DNA from: Pieris napi
Taxonomy: Eukaryota; Arthropoda; Insecta; Lepidoptera; Pieridae
DNA: 64,000 nucleotides
Direction of reading: 5' to 3'
Assembly (NCBI RefSeq): GCF_905475465.1
Contig: NC_062239.1
Location: 3,472,001-3,536,000 of the forward strand
Position numbers and translations under genes: made by a program. This document shows positions 11,262 to 24,700 of this stretch, one piece after another. The notes beneath the pieces are model-generated. The model did not search any database, had not been told where the DNA came from, and saw only the letters and a list, made by a program, of their open reading frames with translations. The first letter of the stretch is position 1. Every line of letters begins with the position of its first letter.

Positions 11262-12420
11262 AAAAGTATATGATAACATCAAATCATCATCAAGAATTCA
11301 TCAAAACTATGGTTCATTTGTTGAAGCGTTAGATTTGTGTTCTTGAAATACCGCTGCGTTTCCAAATTCAAAATAATGTAATTGTTTGTGTGAAATTTTA
11401 TTTTTTGTGTATAGTTTTCTATGTATTTAAAAAAAAAAAACATCTGTTGCCTTATTCATAAAAAATAAATCTCTTTTCATCCCGACATCAACAGACGAAT
11501 GAGTAAAATTGTAATACAATTTTTTTTGACTTAACAAAGTACTATTATTATACTGATTTTAACATAGCTTGTATCTTTTCATCTCAGAGTGAACTTAGTT
11601 AAACAAAAGGAATCGAATGAGTACTAAAACAGTGTAAATATCTATATATATATTTTCTAAACTAAATTAATCTACTAAAGTATGTACTTAGTCGCACTAA
11701 AGATGCCTTACAATACAAATATGTAATAAGTTCTCTGTTCAACAAAGTATTTTCCACAGAGTAGCAAATTGAAAATGTTGTTATAAAGAGTATACAGGAT
11801 CAAATTAACTACGCATTCTATAAAATGGCTACAATTACCTCTATATTGTTTTACTAAGGTCGGTCTTGGACAGATTCGTAATGCAGCCGAGAAAGCTGGG
11901 TGCACATTAATATTTACCTTCACAGTAACTGTGGTACAAGTTACAAACGTATTGTTTTAATACTCTCAATCACCAAAGATTTAATTATACTTTAGCGTTA
12001 TATATGTTAGATACTTGTTTTGTCATACTAATAGTCTTAATAAATATGAAATGCCCATTTAAACCGATTCTGGACCACGGATTTCTTTGTGTAGTGAAAA
12101 CTCTACGAAAAGATAGCACAAAAATCGAAAATGGAATTATAATGCCCAATCGCAGACTTGGTTACCTTATAATGTAAGCAATCTTATCGAAAAATGGCCA
12201 AATAACTCAAAATACGTAAATATATTCATCTTTGCCCGCATTTTGTGTTTTTCCAAACTACAATTGTAAAACTTCTTAAACATTCCACAAGTATCACACT
12301 ACATAGAGATTGATGTACAGCAATTAGTGATCAACGACAGGCTGATCGCCTTGCATCTAAATAATATGATCAAGGAACGTATACAGAAATTCGTGCCACT
12401 ACTTCATTATCAGAGCCTTC
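11262..12420. other. AT-rich DNA, no gene seen
   Basis: Nothing supported apart from A and T runs. Confidence 0.4.
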
Positions 12421-12424
12421 AATA

Positions 12425-12500
12425 TTGCGTTTTGGTACCGGATAACCACCAGTGAAGAGAAGTGAAGGTGAACCACCAGTGCGTTTGCCCCATATTGTAA
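12425..12500 (+). mobile_element. Possible decayed CR1-like LINE 3' end
   Basis: GAAGGTGAACCACCAGTGCG followed by TTTGCCCCATATTGTAAG resembles the family end seen at 17935-17965 (AGGTGAACCTTCTGCCCG followed by TTTGCCCCCTGTTCTATA). Short and diverged. Confidence 0.35.
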
Positions 12501-12509
12501 GTTACAGTA

Positions 12510-13835
12510 CCTACTCGGAAGCCAACATTCAAGACCCAAGGGTTTTAGCGTCACGTGTGTACACTAATACTAACTAAATAATTGTATGAATATTGTACCA
12601 AACGGAGTGTACGCCCCTACCAGGTGGGCTAGTACGTGAGTGGTTTTCCAAAGAAATCACAACCAACAATTTAAGATACAACTCTTGTCCAACACCTTAC
12701 GACTACTGTATTTTTTGCTTGAATCTGTAAATAAATGTTTATTACCAGTAAGTAATCTAATTCAGTGCAATTATAAAAACGTAACATGTAGGTTCTAGCA
12801 TAGTGTTAATAGAAAATGGTTTAGGGTTAAACATGATTCATTAAATGATGTCAATAAAAGGGTCACGGGTTTTCAAATATATGTAAATCGGTATGGTTAT
12901 TTAGTAATATCCGTTATAGAGGTATTATATTTTGTTGAAGGGGTTTGCGTGTGTATGTATAACTTATCTGTTATATATTTGATTGTCTATCGAAAAGATT
13001 TATATTAAAGTGACGTTAACTCGATTGATAATTGCGATTTAATAATTATTTTAACAATTTAATTAGCTTCTAAAAGCTTCAATTTGGATTCATTATCACG
13101 ATTACATTGTAATCGCTAAAATAGGAAAGATTCATAATTTGTAACGAATAAACTAAAACTTAATCTTACCATTACATTAACCCCAAGTTACATAGGTTGT
13201 ATTAATTTCTAAGATGTTTAAGTATAAATTTTTAACAGTGCGTAGCCGAGACAGGCTGCTATTTACTATAACATTAAATAAGAAACTATTAAAAACTCGC
13301 TAATCTCAGTACAAATTAGCTAGATTTTTCATAAAGATGTAATAATAAAGGTACTCCATTTATCTTTAAGAGTGGGATTAAAAATTATACTGACGTTGTT
13401 ATTTCAGACAAAGGCTTTTGTTTAATCTCTTTAAATCAAATGTATGCCACTCTTTTCAGGATATGTAAAATAGGAATGTTAACGCATCTTTTAATGGTTG
13501 GTTTAAATGTAATGTTTATAATGTATGTGTGCATGTGTAATGTATATATATATTGTCATATTAAATTTACTATCGTAAAATTAACTTTAAGATGTTGTAA
13601 TTGGAGAATCGTAGAAAATTTATTAATATATCGTTTGAGTTTAAGATATTTAATAATCAGATTGATTTTCCCAACCTGTTTAACTAAAAATGAAAAGGTC
13701 TGGATATACATAGTTCCTCACACTTTAAAATCAATTCTTTTATTGTATTATGTTTTCTTATAGTTTGTTATGTTTGCCTATAAGTGCTTGTCACATTAAA
13801 TCATGTATATGAAGAAATAAATAAGTTAGTGTGCG
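12510..13835. other. AT-rich DNA, no gene seen
   Basis: A 107-codon open frame at 13440-13763 (plus) gives a low-complexity hydrophobic peptide rich in Ile, Leu, Tyr and Cys, the kind of product AT-rich noncoding DNA yields. It has no recognisable domain and I do not call it a gene. Confidence 0.45.
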
Positions 13836-13844
13836 CCTTTCGAG

Positions 13845-14030
13845 AATCACGCAGGGTCGACCTTGAGGCCATGTGTTTAAATCCCGGCTGTGTATTAACG
13901 GACTTTTCTTTTTATTAGGGCTATAAGCACTTACTTATACGGGAATCAGTATACTTTACCCTAAAATAGACGATATGTACATGGGCCGCGATGACTGCCA
14001 CTGCCCCTGTTATATAAAAAAAATGTGTCA
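13845..14030 (+). mobile_element. Diverged tRNA-derived SINE
   Basis: GTTTAAATCCCGGCTGTGTA resembles a B box followed by the early body of the SINE family (GTTCGATCCCCGGCTTGGTG at 26851), and GGACTTTTCTTT follows at the expected distance. The rest is degenerate and ends in an A run. Confidence 0.4.
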
Positions 14031-14950
14031 GGCTGAACAAAAATGATAAAACAACTAAAGTATGGCTAAAAGACTTAGAACATATAGTTACTATTCACTG
14101 AAATGGGTATCATACCTTTATACCAAAGTAATAACGGATAAAACGTGGAGCAGAAGTGAAAAACTAAGAAGTGCCGGTCCAAGAGGCTTTTAAAAATGTA
14201 CAAATTCCTACACCACTCAGGGCGATAAATTGAAGAACTACAGAGCTCTCAATCTTATCATGTTTTATACTTCAGATCATGCTAATTGTTGGTTTATTCT
14301 GAAAATATTTCATATAATATAAAATCAATATTTCTAACGCTCAATATATAATTTCATTTTGCAAATAAATATAAAATTTCATCATTTTTCTTTAATATTA
14401 CTGAAAAACTTTGTTTATTGCGTATTACTTATACGTTAGCATTCTATGGACCAGGTACATACACAAAAAATATATTAGATAAGGCTGGCTGGCTGTAAAA
14501 GCATTCTTTCAATGAAACAATTTTGTTAAATTTCCCTAAAGTTATTTACGAGAGAAAATTTTATACCAGTAGTATGCAGTGTTATAATAAAAATCCAGTT
14601 GACATGCATTTCGAGATCACGATTCGCGTGCACTATGATTTTCATAACAAAACGTTCGTGCCCAGACGGACAAAGGGTGCCCTGTCGACGCGAAGCTTTT
14701 AGAATACACAACCAGAGGCCTTTATACAGCCAAAATGATATTTTGTTGAAAATATTCACCTCTTTGTGTGCAACTTCGCCCGTGGCGCTTGAAATACACT
14801 TGTGAAAAATATCTTACCATCGTAGAGAGATCAAAGATGTAGTTGAGGATTTTCATCTAAGCTCTAACTGACCGTTTATATCTTTATTTCAATTTTATCA
14901 TTTAAATACTCTTTTAACATTGGAGCGAATATATCGAGATTTCTAGAAAA

Positions 14951-15245
14951 GCAATGTTGGCCAAATGGCTAAGCGTGCGTCCATCAACCATGAGGTCGTG
15001 TGTTCAAATCACCAGTCTGCACTAATGGAACTTTCTTTCTTTGTTCGGTTGACACGTACGGTGAAGGCAAACATCGTGAGGAAATCGGCATGTTTCAAAA
15101 CCAAAAATTTACTAATTGTGTCCTAAACAGAAGGGTGATTGATCACCTACTTGTCTATAAAAATAAAAATGATAAAAAAAACGGATACAATCTATGACCA
15201 ATCTGAAACAACAAGGTTGAAGCTCCACTACATTATTATTATTAT
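14951..15245 (+). mobile_element. tRNA-derived SINE, diverged copy
   Basis: TGTTGGCCAAATGGCTAAGC is an A-box-like head, GTGTTCAAATCACC the B box. The body holds GGTGAAGGCAAACATCGTGA, TGATCACCTACTTG and a tail resembling GGTTGTAGCGCCAC, followed by an (ATT)n run. The order matches the better copy at 26787-27083. Confidence 0.75.
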
Positions 15246-15249
15246 TTTA

Positions 15250-16665
15250 TATCGAGTACAATGTGCTTCTAGCTGTAATGAAGACCTTGCGTGAGACTAA
15301 CATAATTTAATGTACCTATTAAGCATTACTTTAATCGTTTTTTCTATATCTATTTATACGGTTTTACATGTCTATTTTAAATATAAATATAGGGTAAGGT
15401 CACATTACTAGGTCATAAAATTTACGATTTAGTCACGTTGCATACAGGATTTACCACTAAAACAAACCGATTTATAGTTAGCAAATATATATAAATGGAA
15501 TTTAATATTTTCTTCGAATATATTACCCTTGCAATACTAAATTAAGTAAAAAAATGTAAATGTCTGTTGTACAAAAAACACTAATCTTGAACACGTATTT
15601 ATAATTCAGAACTACTAATTTATATGTTTTATGGTTATGAAAAAATATCTATTGAACGGTGTCTATCTAAAGGTCACCTCCTAGATGGCCTTGATACAAA
15701 ACGTGGATTATAGTTAAGTTACGATATTATTTCCGAGGATGGTAACAATGATAACAAATGTAGTAAAAACTTTAATCCATCCATATCTATGGTTTATTGA
15801 AGTTAATAAAATAGAGCTATTGTTCAATGATAATTGTATTATGCTACTAAAACATATTTTCTATAAATATATTATGAAAACTCTTGAGACACGTGGCAGA
15901 TATATCCTATTTCTATTTATACATTTAATAAAGTTATACTTCATATATTAAAATAGAGAGCCGCCTACCGAAATATACGCATCAAGTAGACATGTTTTGT
16001 CACGTACAAAATCACACCATGATATAATTAATTCGTCTCTCTCCAGCCAATTTATAGAAGCGTGTAAATCGTACAGGATAAATGCTATATTTGGAATTAA
16101 TTACTAATATACATAAAGTACATAATATTATGTGTGGAGATTATACTAATTGAACATGTCATCTATCTCAAGGGTATAATTTAAGTGATTTATGTTGAAC
16201 TAGCTGATGCTTTCGACTTAGTGTTATTTTAGATGTTATCTTACAATAATATTGCCTCATCAGAACCATAAATAAAGCATATACTCCTTGAAATCACACT
16301 TACAATAAATTGTTAACTAAATCAACATAATACATTTTCATAAATTTAGAATTGTTTAGTAGTAATAAAATTGAAATAATAAGCTTTGGGTCAGTTTTAG
16401 TTGTATTCGTTATATTTATATACGTAGAGCTCTGATAACGATATAATTTGAGAACTATTTTTTCTTACATAATATAATAAAATATTAAGACAAATATTCT
16501 TTCTATAATAAAATATTAAGACTTTATATTATGCAACATAAGCAAAATCTGCAAATTGTATACTAAACAAAACGCCTAATTTTATCGTTCAACACAACGA
16601 CGGTTCTTCTTCAAATCTTTGTTTAAGGGAATTTAAATTTACCACAGTCACTAGCAAAAGTTGAA
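15250..16665. other. AT-rich DNA, no gene seen
   Basis: Very AT-rich. A short direct repeat of ATAATAAAATATTAAGAC occurs twice near 16475-16525. No gene. Confidence 0.45.
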
Positions 16666-16669
16666 TTGT

Positions 16670-16735
16670 GTGTGGCGGCAACGCCCTCGCTAGGCTTTAG
16701 TATAAGTGTTCTTGGGTTGCGATATCATTGAATCG
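16670..16735 (+). mobile_element. Possible decayed CR1-like LINE 3' end
   Basis: GGCGGCAACGCCCTCGCTAG resembles GGCCGCCAACGCACTCGCGAG at 58480, and the following bases keep a diverged version of the same tail. Only a short stretch is convincing. Confidence 0.4.
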
Positions 16736-17459
16736 CAAAATGGCTTTTACACGCACTCTAACACCACTGAAAAAACGAAGGTATGTAAAAGTTCCTGCTT
16801 CTTAGAGGTGAGTAATTTCCACTAGAACTACGTTGGGAGGTGACCGCACTGAAAGTTCCAGAGTCGCTTTCACATTCTACCTACCTACAGTAGGCGATGT
16901 TAACGGAGTACGTATTACATGAACATGTCACAACAAATATTTTTCTATTAAAAAAAATCATGATAATATAAACGATAAAAACTGTTGCTTCAAAGGTTAT
17001 AAGTGAAAAGGGTTTAATGAACAAAGTTTAAAGTCACTGTATAAAATTGTTTGCCATGGAAATGTATGGAAATTTATGTTCTCCGCAATGGATAAACTTT
17101 GTAAAACATCATTATCTTTTACTCCTTTACTTCACTAAGATTGTGGTTTAACTTTTTTGAAATTTTTGGGCAAAAAATAATCTTAGTAATTGTTAATTAT
17201 AGCTTAGCGATTACAATCTTGAAATGTTATGTATCAAACACATATGTATAATCTCTTACGACCAATTAGATATATCCAACCTGTAACATGCACATTTTTC
17301 ACAGTAGTGAGACCTACGTAACACTCTCGCACAAAAAATCGCGCCGAGGGTAATGCGTAATACATTTATTAAAGAAAACAAAATGTTTGAATGAACTGGC
17401 ATGAGAACAGATACCAATAACATTAATATACTTCACTACTAAACTCCGGGCCACCGCTT

Positions 17460-17970
17460 GTAACTGTATAAAGCGCAAATTCGGCCCCACATGGAGTACT
17501 GTCCTAAACTCTGGGCGGGAGCTCCCCAGTACCTCCTCCTTCCACTTGACCGTATTCAACGAGGAGAAGTTCGAATCGTCGACGACCAATCCCGTTCCGA
17601 GCGGCTTGAACCCTTGCCGTTGCGTAGAGACGTGGGGTCACTCTGCATCTTCTACCGCATTTACCATGGAGTGTTCAGAGGAGTTGTTCGGATTAATACC
17701 TGCAGCTAAGTTTCATCCTCGGACGTCGAGGCAGAATACGAAATTCCGCCCGTATCACCTCGACGTCCGTCGTTCCACAACTGACAGTTTTTTAAGGCAG
17801 TTTTTGCAGCGCACCACCACTATGTGGAACTTGCTGTCACTGAAGTATTTCTGAACCAATTCAAATTATAGAGCCCTTCCAGAATAGAGCGTAGAGAGTT
17901 TCCATGGGTGGTGGTATCACTTAACATAAGGTGAACCTTCTGCCCGTTTGCCCCCTGTTCTATAAATAAA
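17460..17970 (+). pseudogene. CR1-like LINE reverse-transcriptase C-terminus and 3' end
   Basis: In two plus frames the segment reads PHMEYCPKLWAGAP, then LDRIQRGEVRIVDD, then LPLRRDVGSLCIFYRIYHG, and after a frame change IPAAKFHPRTSRQNTKFRPY and LQRTTTMWNLL. These blocks are the thumb/C-terminal region of a non-LTR reverse transcriptase family abundant in Lepidoptera, followed by the 3' end CCCGTTTGCCCCCTGTTCTA. Frame changes and stops show it is a 5'-truncated, dead copy. Its GC content is well above the flanks. Confidence 0.8.
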
Positions 17971-17974
17971 TATA

Positions 17975-20080
17975 ATATTACATGAGATGTTTAAATTTAT
18001 TTTAGTATAGTCTACAACGTTATGAATCTACGAGAATAACTTTTTTAAATCACTTTTATTTGTAACGAGGGTATCGCTCTCAAGTATTTTGAGTTTGTAG
18101 TGAAACTACTACCAAATACATAAAATGCTAGAACGCACGCATACTGCGTAGGAATCTCCAAAATTATTATTATTAGGGAAAATAAAACATATTGTTTAAA
18201 CTAAAAATAAAATTTTATTCTAATTTGGCATTGCTTTTCTCTGATAATAATTCACTCATTTTGACATTATTTAGTAAATCAAGAAACCGCATTTTCAATT
18301 CAGTTCAAAGTATTTCTTTATTGTGGTTGTAACCGCACTTTGCAATTAACGCGTTCAGTTTCACCCAATGTATTTTCCACTAGTATCTCTCCTTTGTCTG
18401 CTAAGGAAAAATAATTGTCAATTCTATTGAAGAAACGCTATTTTTAATTGGAAACCCAAGCTATAAAGACGTATTTGTGGTATTCGATACAATTCGGAAT
18501 TTAATTTTTTCTTTTTTTTGTTCTTATTGTGGGGTAGAAGCCCGTCGGGAACGTATGCTACGTAGGACCACAAAAATCATATCAAGTCTCTTAATGAAAT
18601 CCTCCCAAAAAGTTCTCGATGTTCTTAATCTGCCATCCCTTCGAGCTTCATTTGTCTTTTAATTGTTTTACTTTTTAATGTAGCAAAGGACTTTAACATT
18701 AAGGAAAGCTTATCCTTAGCGCGAAGTGTCAAAGCTGATATATTTTTGACAAAGGGGAGTTATGCTTAGCGTAAGTCTCGACAAAAATGGGATTATAGTC
18801 TATTGCTATGCATATCTTTACTTTGAATTTTTGTTATAATAGCAATTAATTTTATTAACCTACTTTTAAATACTCGTGTAATACTTCCGTATCGTATTGA
18901 TAATAAACTATCACATTCAAAACTCACAAAAATAGAACAGCATAAAATCATTAAAACATTACAACACCGAGTATTAATTTCTCTTTGTCTTCCGAGCGCT
19001 GTTTAGTTTCGAAATACAAAAATAAAAGACAAATAGACCAAAAACAACAGCGGTATTGTTTTACGTAGGTACTTAATAAAACGAGCTATAAAGTAGCATG
19101 ATCTATGAAATAAGTTTAAAAATGTTTTTACTTCACGTTCGTAAAACTTCAGTACTCCGTAAAGTGTATTTTCTTGTAGGCTTCCACTTATGATACGATG
19201 TGTTTTGAACCGAAGTGAAATTTGAGGCTTTGTAGGTTTCATTGTAGTGCAATTTATATATTAAACAAAGTAATGTCGCAAGGAAGAAATAGTGGTTGAT
19301 AGAACTAATGTTTTATGTGTATATCACTTAACACAGTAAATTTGTATTTGCTTTTATCTAGAGCGCCAAATGCCATAGATAATAAAAATAAAAAATAAAT
19401 GTGAAGAGCCACAGAGTATTAATAAGAATCTGAGATATATATATACTATGGGGCTTGATTATAATTAAATGTGTAAGGGATGAATACATAGAAACTAAGA
19501 GGAACTTTACTAGTCTAGAGTTATTGCAATATAATTTCTATTTTCTATTCAGATCTACTTTCTATGTTCTAAACCCAAAATTCTAGCTGGAAATGTATGG
19601 ATTTTTCAGAACAAAATAATTTAAGATTTCTGTATATTTTATATTGCTTTTAAATAAAATTAAAATACATATATAATTATAACATTAGAGAAACATATGA
19701 AATTGTATTTTATTCACTTGCCACTACTTCACTAATGAGTGAACCTCCTACTCTGCACTTCATGGCATAGAAAATGTCTATTGAATTTCTTTTTTTCATT
19801 ATAAAAGCGAACAAATCTAATTATAGTGTGACCGAGTTTCTGTGTAATGTTGGAAAAGGAACTAATGCCATTAGCCAATAGCACTTTGTCGCGATTTGTG
19901 AATAGTCTGCTCTTTGCGCAAGCGATTACAAAAAAAAAATTACGGAACAATTTTGTTTAAATTATTCGTTTGCGACATTAAGGCATATATTTTGGTCATT
20001 ATTTCGCAATCCAATCATAACAATGATCATTTTATAAAATGTTGATAAATTCCATCAACTCCATAAGAATAATCTAAATA
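17975..20080. other. AT-rich DNA, no gene seen
   Basis: No supported gene. Open frames of 61-79 codons have no motif. The 18530-18570 patch is a little GC-richer but unassigned. Confidence 0.4.
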
Positions 20081-20084
20081 AATA

Positions 20085-20606
20085 TCTAAAAATATAAAAC
20101 AAAGTCTTGTTAGTTACGCCACTTATAACTCAAGATCGGCTGGACCGATGTTAGTTATCTATTTTTTGGTGGATTCTTCTCCGCTCCGAATAGCAGAATA
20201 AGTAATAAAATATCGGATAAGTTATCGAATAACAATAAATAAGTAAATTAATTTTACGAACGCAAACAGCATGTGGTGCCATCCGTTAACAAAACTACGC
20301 ATCATTTTACGTCGAATTCGTGTCAGTTCAAGAAATTCCGATCTTGAAGTGAATGAAATTAATAATTGTTGTATATCAGAAAGTGCTTTAACATGCAGTA
20401 TCGCAATATTGGCGCTAGATAGAAGAGGCCTAATGTGTAAAACTGCCATTCTCTTTCGCAATGGCAAGCAATAAAACATTTCTGTATTTGCAAAAAAAGT
20501 TGTATTAATGTTGTATTACCTTAATGAAATCCTAAAATAAGTTTTACTAAAGGAACAACGATATTATTATACTGTAAGTCGAAACGAAGTTAGCCAGGTC
20601 AGCTAG
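20085..20606 (+). mobile_element. Nonautonomous Helitron
   Basis: It begins TCTAAAAATATAAAAC, contains the early block GATCGGCTGGACCGATG that I recognise from lepidopteran Helitrons, and ends AAACGAAGTTAGCCAGGTCA then GCTAG followed by T. Helitrons start with TC, end with CTRR and insert without target duplication between A and T. No Rep/helicase frame is present, so it depends on an autonomous element. Confidence 0.75.
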
Positions 20607-20609
20607 TAA

Positions 20610-21565
20610 TACTAATAAAATGTAGTAGGTAAGTAAATAATTAACACATATGTAATTATTGTAAGTCGTATACACGTATTTTAAACGTATTTTGTTTAAT
20701 TTTTGTCTGTTTATTTAATTAAATTTGTTGTTTCTTTATCTCGTACAATGCCAAAATGTTTGCTGCACTGGGAAGTGCCGTATTATCATTTATTTTTGAA
20801 AATTTTAGTATTTTTTTTATCAAGTAGATTTCAATGCTTACCAACCAACAAAAGGATGTTTATTTGCATCCTCAATAAGCCTCTGAGATATTCCTCAATA
20901 AAAACAATTAATAATTATTTCACAAGTTTTAGTAATTAACGTCTTATAAGATATCAATTACTAGATTAAATAAGTAATTTTCAAGCACTAAGGTAGTATT
21001 TTCTAGGTAACCTTCTCTAAAAGTAATTTACTGAAGACGGTGCGGTGCAGTGCAACAAGATCTAATTAATTTCTTGCTCGGGTCACACTGCTAACAAATG
21101 CTGTAATCTTTTGTATAGACTATAAAATTACTACCCAGTCTGCTACCTTTGTATGTGATATTTTTTGTTAGTGACACAAAAACTGGGGAGTTAAACAGTC
21201 CTGGGTTTCTGTAAGAAAATTGAGAGTTAAATATGAATAAAATCAACATTTGAAATTTACGGGAGTAACATTATCTATGTGTTTTACTACAACTATTTAT
21301 TGCAAAGCAACCTTCTAACAAAATACCTGAAAAAAACAAGCTCTCGTGGAATCTAAGAATATTATGTAATGTATCTACATTTAATTTAGATGTCTCTTTG
21401 CCATATTTATATGTATTTAAATTAGGAATTCAAAGCTGTGTATATCTAGTCGGTCATGCCTAAGCAAATATAGAAAACACGCCTTAGATGTATATTGCAA
21501 ACATAGAAAAAAAAAATCATTTTTTAATCGATTTCTTTCTGTTCGCAATTAAAACTTGCCAGTAC
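20610..21565. other. AT-rich DNA, no gene seen
   Basis: Nothing supported; a 78-codon plus-strand frame at 20703-20939 is low-complexity. Confidence 0.4.
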
Positions 21566-21566
21566 G

Positions 21567-21716
21567 GTGGAGGTTATAGCAAAACTGGCATTAAATACAA
21601 AGTTAGACGGCCAACACAGATTCCTACAAGCCTATAAAAAGGAAAATGATCAAGGAAACATATGCATTTGGAGGTCAAGGCTCTTAAAGGGTTGTAGCGC
21701 GAGATTATTATTATTA
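21567..21716 (+). mobile_element. SINE 3' portion
   Basis: GGCCAACACAG, GCCTATAAAAAGGAAAATGA, AAGGCTCTTAAAGGGTTGTA and GCGC, ending in an (ATT)n run, follow the order of the 3' half of the SINE at 26787-27083. The tRNA-like head is missing or unrecognisable. Confidence 0.55.
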
Positions 21717-21719
21717 AGT

Positions 21720-24700
21720 TGGATCCGTAAACCATCAATCAACTTTATCGGAACTTTTTCTTTTTGTGTATAGCTTAATACAATAAAAACTTGTTCTTCT
21801 CAAAGAGTTGCTTCAAACCTAAATCGACATTAACAAGGCCTTTTTGTTTTTCGTGAACCGTCAATTCCGACCTTTTCACAAATTCGCCACATATTCGGAC
21901 ATGGGTCATGATTTTTTCTCTCGCCAAGGTGCTTCACAATATTGAGTTTTTTCGCACTTAGTCAGCGTAGACGTGAGATCCTAAATGTCTTGAGAATTCT
22001 TAAATAAAGTTACCCTTTGCCCAAATTGGATCAAATAAGACGTTCTATAGAGCAGCTTTTGAATGTTAATATAATAATTTTTCACCTTAAACTTGAAGTG
22101 TCATGCAAAAGAAGTTCATTATTACAGCATTCTTAGAATCAAATTACTCGCAATCTAAAAATTCTAAAAAGAACATGACAGTTCTTCATACGAACATATA
22201 CGTTTCGTATATTATATGTGTAGTAAACTACACACAGTTATGACAGACAACTGTAATTTTTGTTTCGACGGATTACTTGCCAATCAAGGACAGTAAAAGA
22301 ACCAACGTAAGGAAACAATAGTCGCAGATAACGCTAATATAATGTAGTGTCGCCGTGTCGGCGTTGGAGGCGGCTCACAGATTTACCGATAATTTATATC
22401 CGATGATGTATGTTCTGGCTTGCTAGCCTTTTGGTTCCCATTTCCATCCACCAGTTTCACGCTGGGTTCTATTTAGTGCGCCAGACAAGATAATACGTCG
22501 TAGATAACATTACACTTGTCACACTGTATATCTATGTTTATGGGCTTGATTATAAATAAACTTACGTAGCATCAAGTAAGTTACAATTAAATCGACAAAA
22601 TTACTTAATATCGATTAAATTTAATTTAAACGATGTCAGAAAACCAAAAAAAAGAGGGTACCAATTCGACGTGTACTTTTGTTTCTTTTATGTATGTTCA
22701 AGCTCCAGCGTTCTTGAACCGATCCAGATGATCACCGAGTGAAATGATTCGAATATGCAAGAAATAGGTGATAAAAATGGCCTACAATATCTTGTTACCT
22801 CTTCTATAAATAAATTATTATTTTATGCATTTATGGTAATGCAAGACGGTATTCGGTAGAGGTAAAAACAATTCATTTAATGGAGTTTACTCTCTTGCAA
22901 AGTGATACAACATAAAATTACTAAACATGTCTGCATGTATTATGAATTAGAGGCGTCCGTTTCAAAGCATCGAAGCTACAAATAAGTACGAATTGTGTAG
23001 CACGTAGTGCTTCTACGAAAATTGTAGCACGTAGAGCTTATTTATTGCGCAAAGTAAAAGTATTTGTAGTGTTTAATTTTCATTACAATGTGTTGTGGAC
23101 GCTTTGTAGTATTTTGTAATAGCAGGAAATTGCCGTTCCATTAAGGCTCGCTTTAGCCAGCTACGTTTATTGAAGCTTCAGATTAATATTATAAGACAAG
23201 AGCATAATATATAAGAAAGGAAGAAATGTATAAAAACACTTAAGATATATTTAAGTTAAGAAAAGCTAAATTTATTTTTATATATAAATGCATTGAATCG
23301 ATGATTATATTGCGTGTGTCTAGAAAAATAAACGCGCCTAAGGGTACCGGTTTTTCTACAACATTCGATAAGCCTTATTTATAATCAATCAAGAAGGCGC
23401 AATAATATTCAGTTTATAAACTCAATAAATAAGTATAAGTCAGATTGGTAGGAAAATTATAAGTTGCAATATATATAATTCTATTTTATGGCCAATTTCA
23501 CCGGCTGCAGTGCACCATTCATTTTCATCATATATCAAAAAGGTAATATTCGAGAAAATCAAAAACTGTTCATAGTATATCAAGGCGTTATAACGTTATT
23601 TTGACTCAACATCAATATTACCAGTTCACGGGGTTATAACTTCAATTTTAATGGTAATTTGGTATAAAAATATAGCTCAGGGAGAATGCTGCTTTAATGG
23701 TTTATACAACACTTTTAATAAAAAACAATCCTTTGCAAGAATGAAACGTGGTTGTAATAAATACATCAAGACGGATTGACTTAAGCTTGCTGCAGGAGGA
23801 AGAACGTAAATGATGTTTTATTATTAAAAAAACGAAGAATAGGGTATTTTCTACTATTTAAAAAAAAAAGCAATGATGTAAAACTGTACGTTACGTAGCT
23901 AGGTTCATTAGTTCGAGTATTTACAAATATGTAGATTTCTGTAAGAAAGTAATTCCTGGCAAGTGCCTCACGGGTAACTAGATAAATATTTCATATATCT
24001 GAGGTTTAATTAAAGAAAATGTTTCCAATTTATTAATTGTATAAGAAACTGCTTGATCCACTAATCTATAAATAATAGTTCTTAAGGGACTCATTAATTT
24101 TATACTACGAGCTTGATTTATCAGTTAAGGTTCAAAGGATAGAAATAAAGACAAAAGAGAACTTTGTTTTAGCTATTCACTAACAATTTGTTTTGTTTGC
24201 TACTATTTCATATAATCACTAAGTAATACGCTTACAACTAGATTAAAATATTGTACCGACTTTAGACCTCTTTCGAATTAAAAAATAGACTTCTCATATA
24301 TTTTTTTAAAATGTATAATCGACTTTGATATATTCATTATTGTACTGTAACTTTATTATACATTTAAATATCTTAGCAGTACCTATGGTTAGCAAGATTA
24401 TGATTTTCCCAAAAGTAATTGGGAGTACGGGATTGGCCTGGGCCCACCACGATCAGCATTTCTTAACTCTCTGGATCTCTGCGTGTTATATGCCCAAAAA
24501 ATCACAGAATGGTAACAAAGTGTCGAAAGACGACGAGACGCGAGAAAGCATTTCACGCGGATCAAGCCCTGAATGAAATCAATAAAAAACAATTCGATTT
24601 AAAAGTCTGTATTTCAAAGATATTGCAGTTTTATGGCTACGCCAGTACGTGAGTGCTGCGAAATGAACTTAGAAAAATTGCGCAACGATTTGCAGCAGCT

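Noticed and set aside
13440..13763. 107-codon plus-strand open frame
   Set aside because: Hydrophobic low-complexity product of AT-rich DNA with no recognisable motif.
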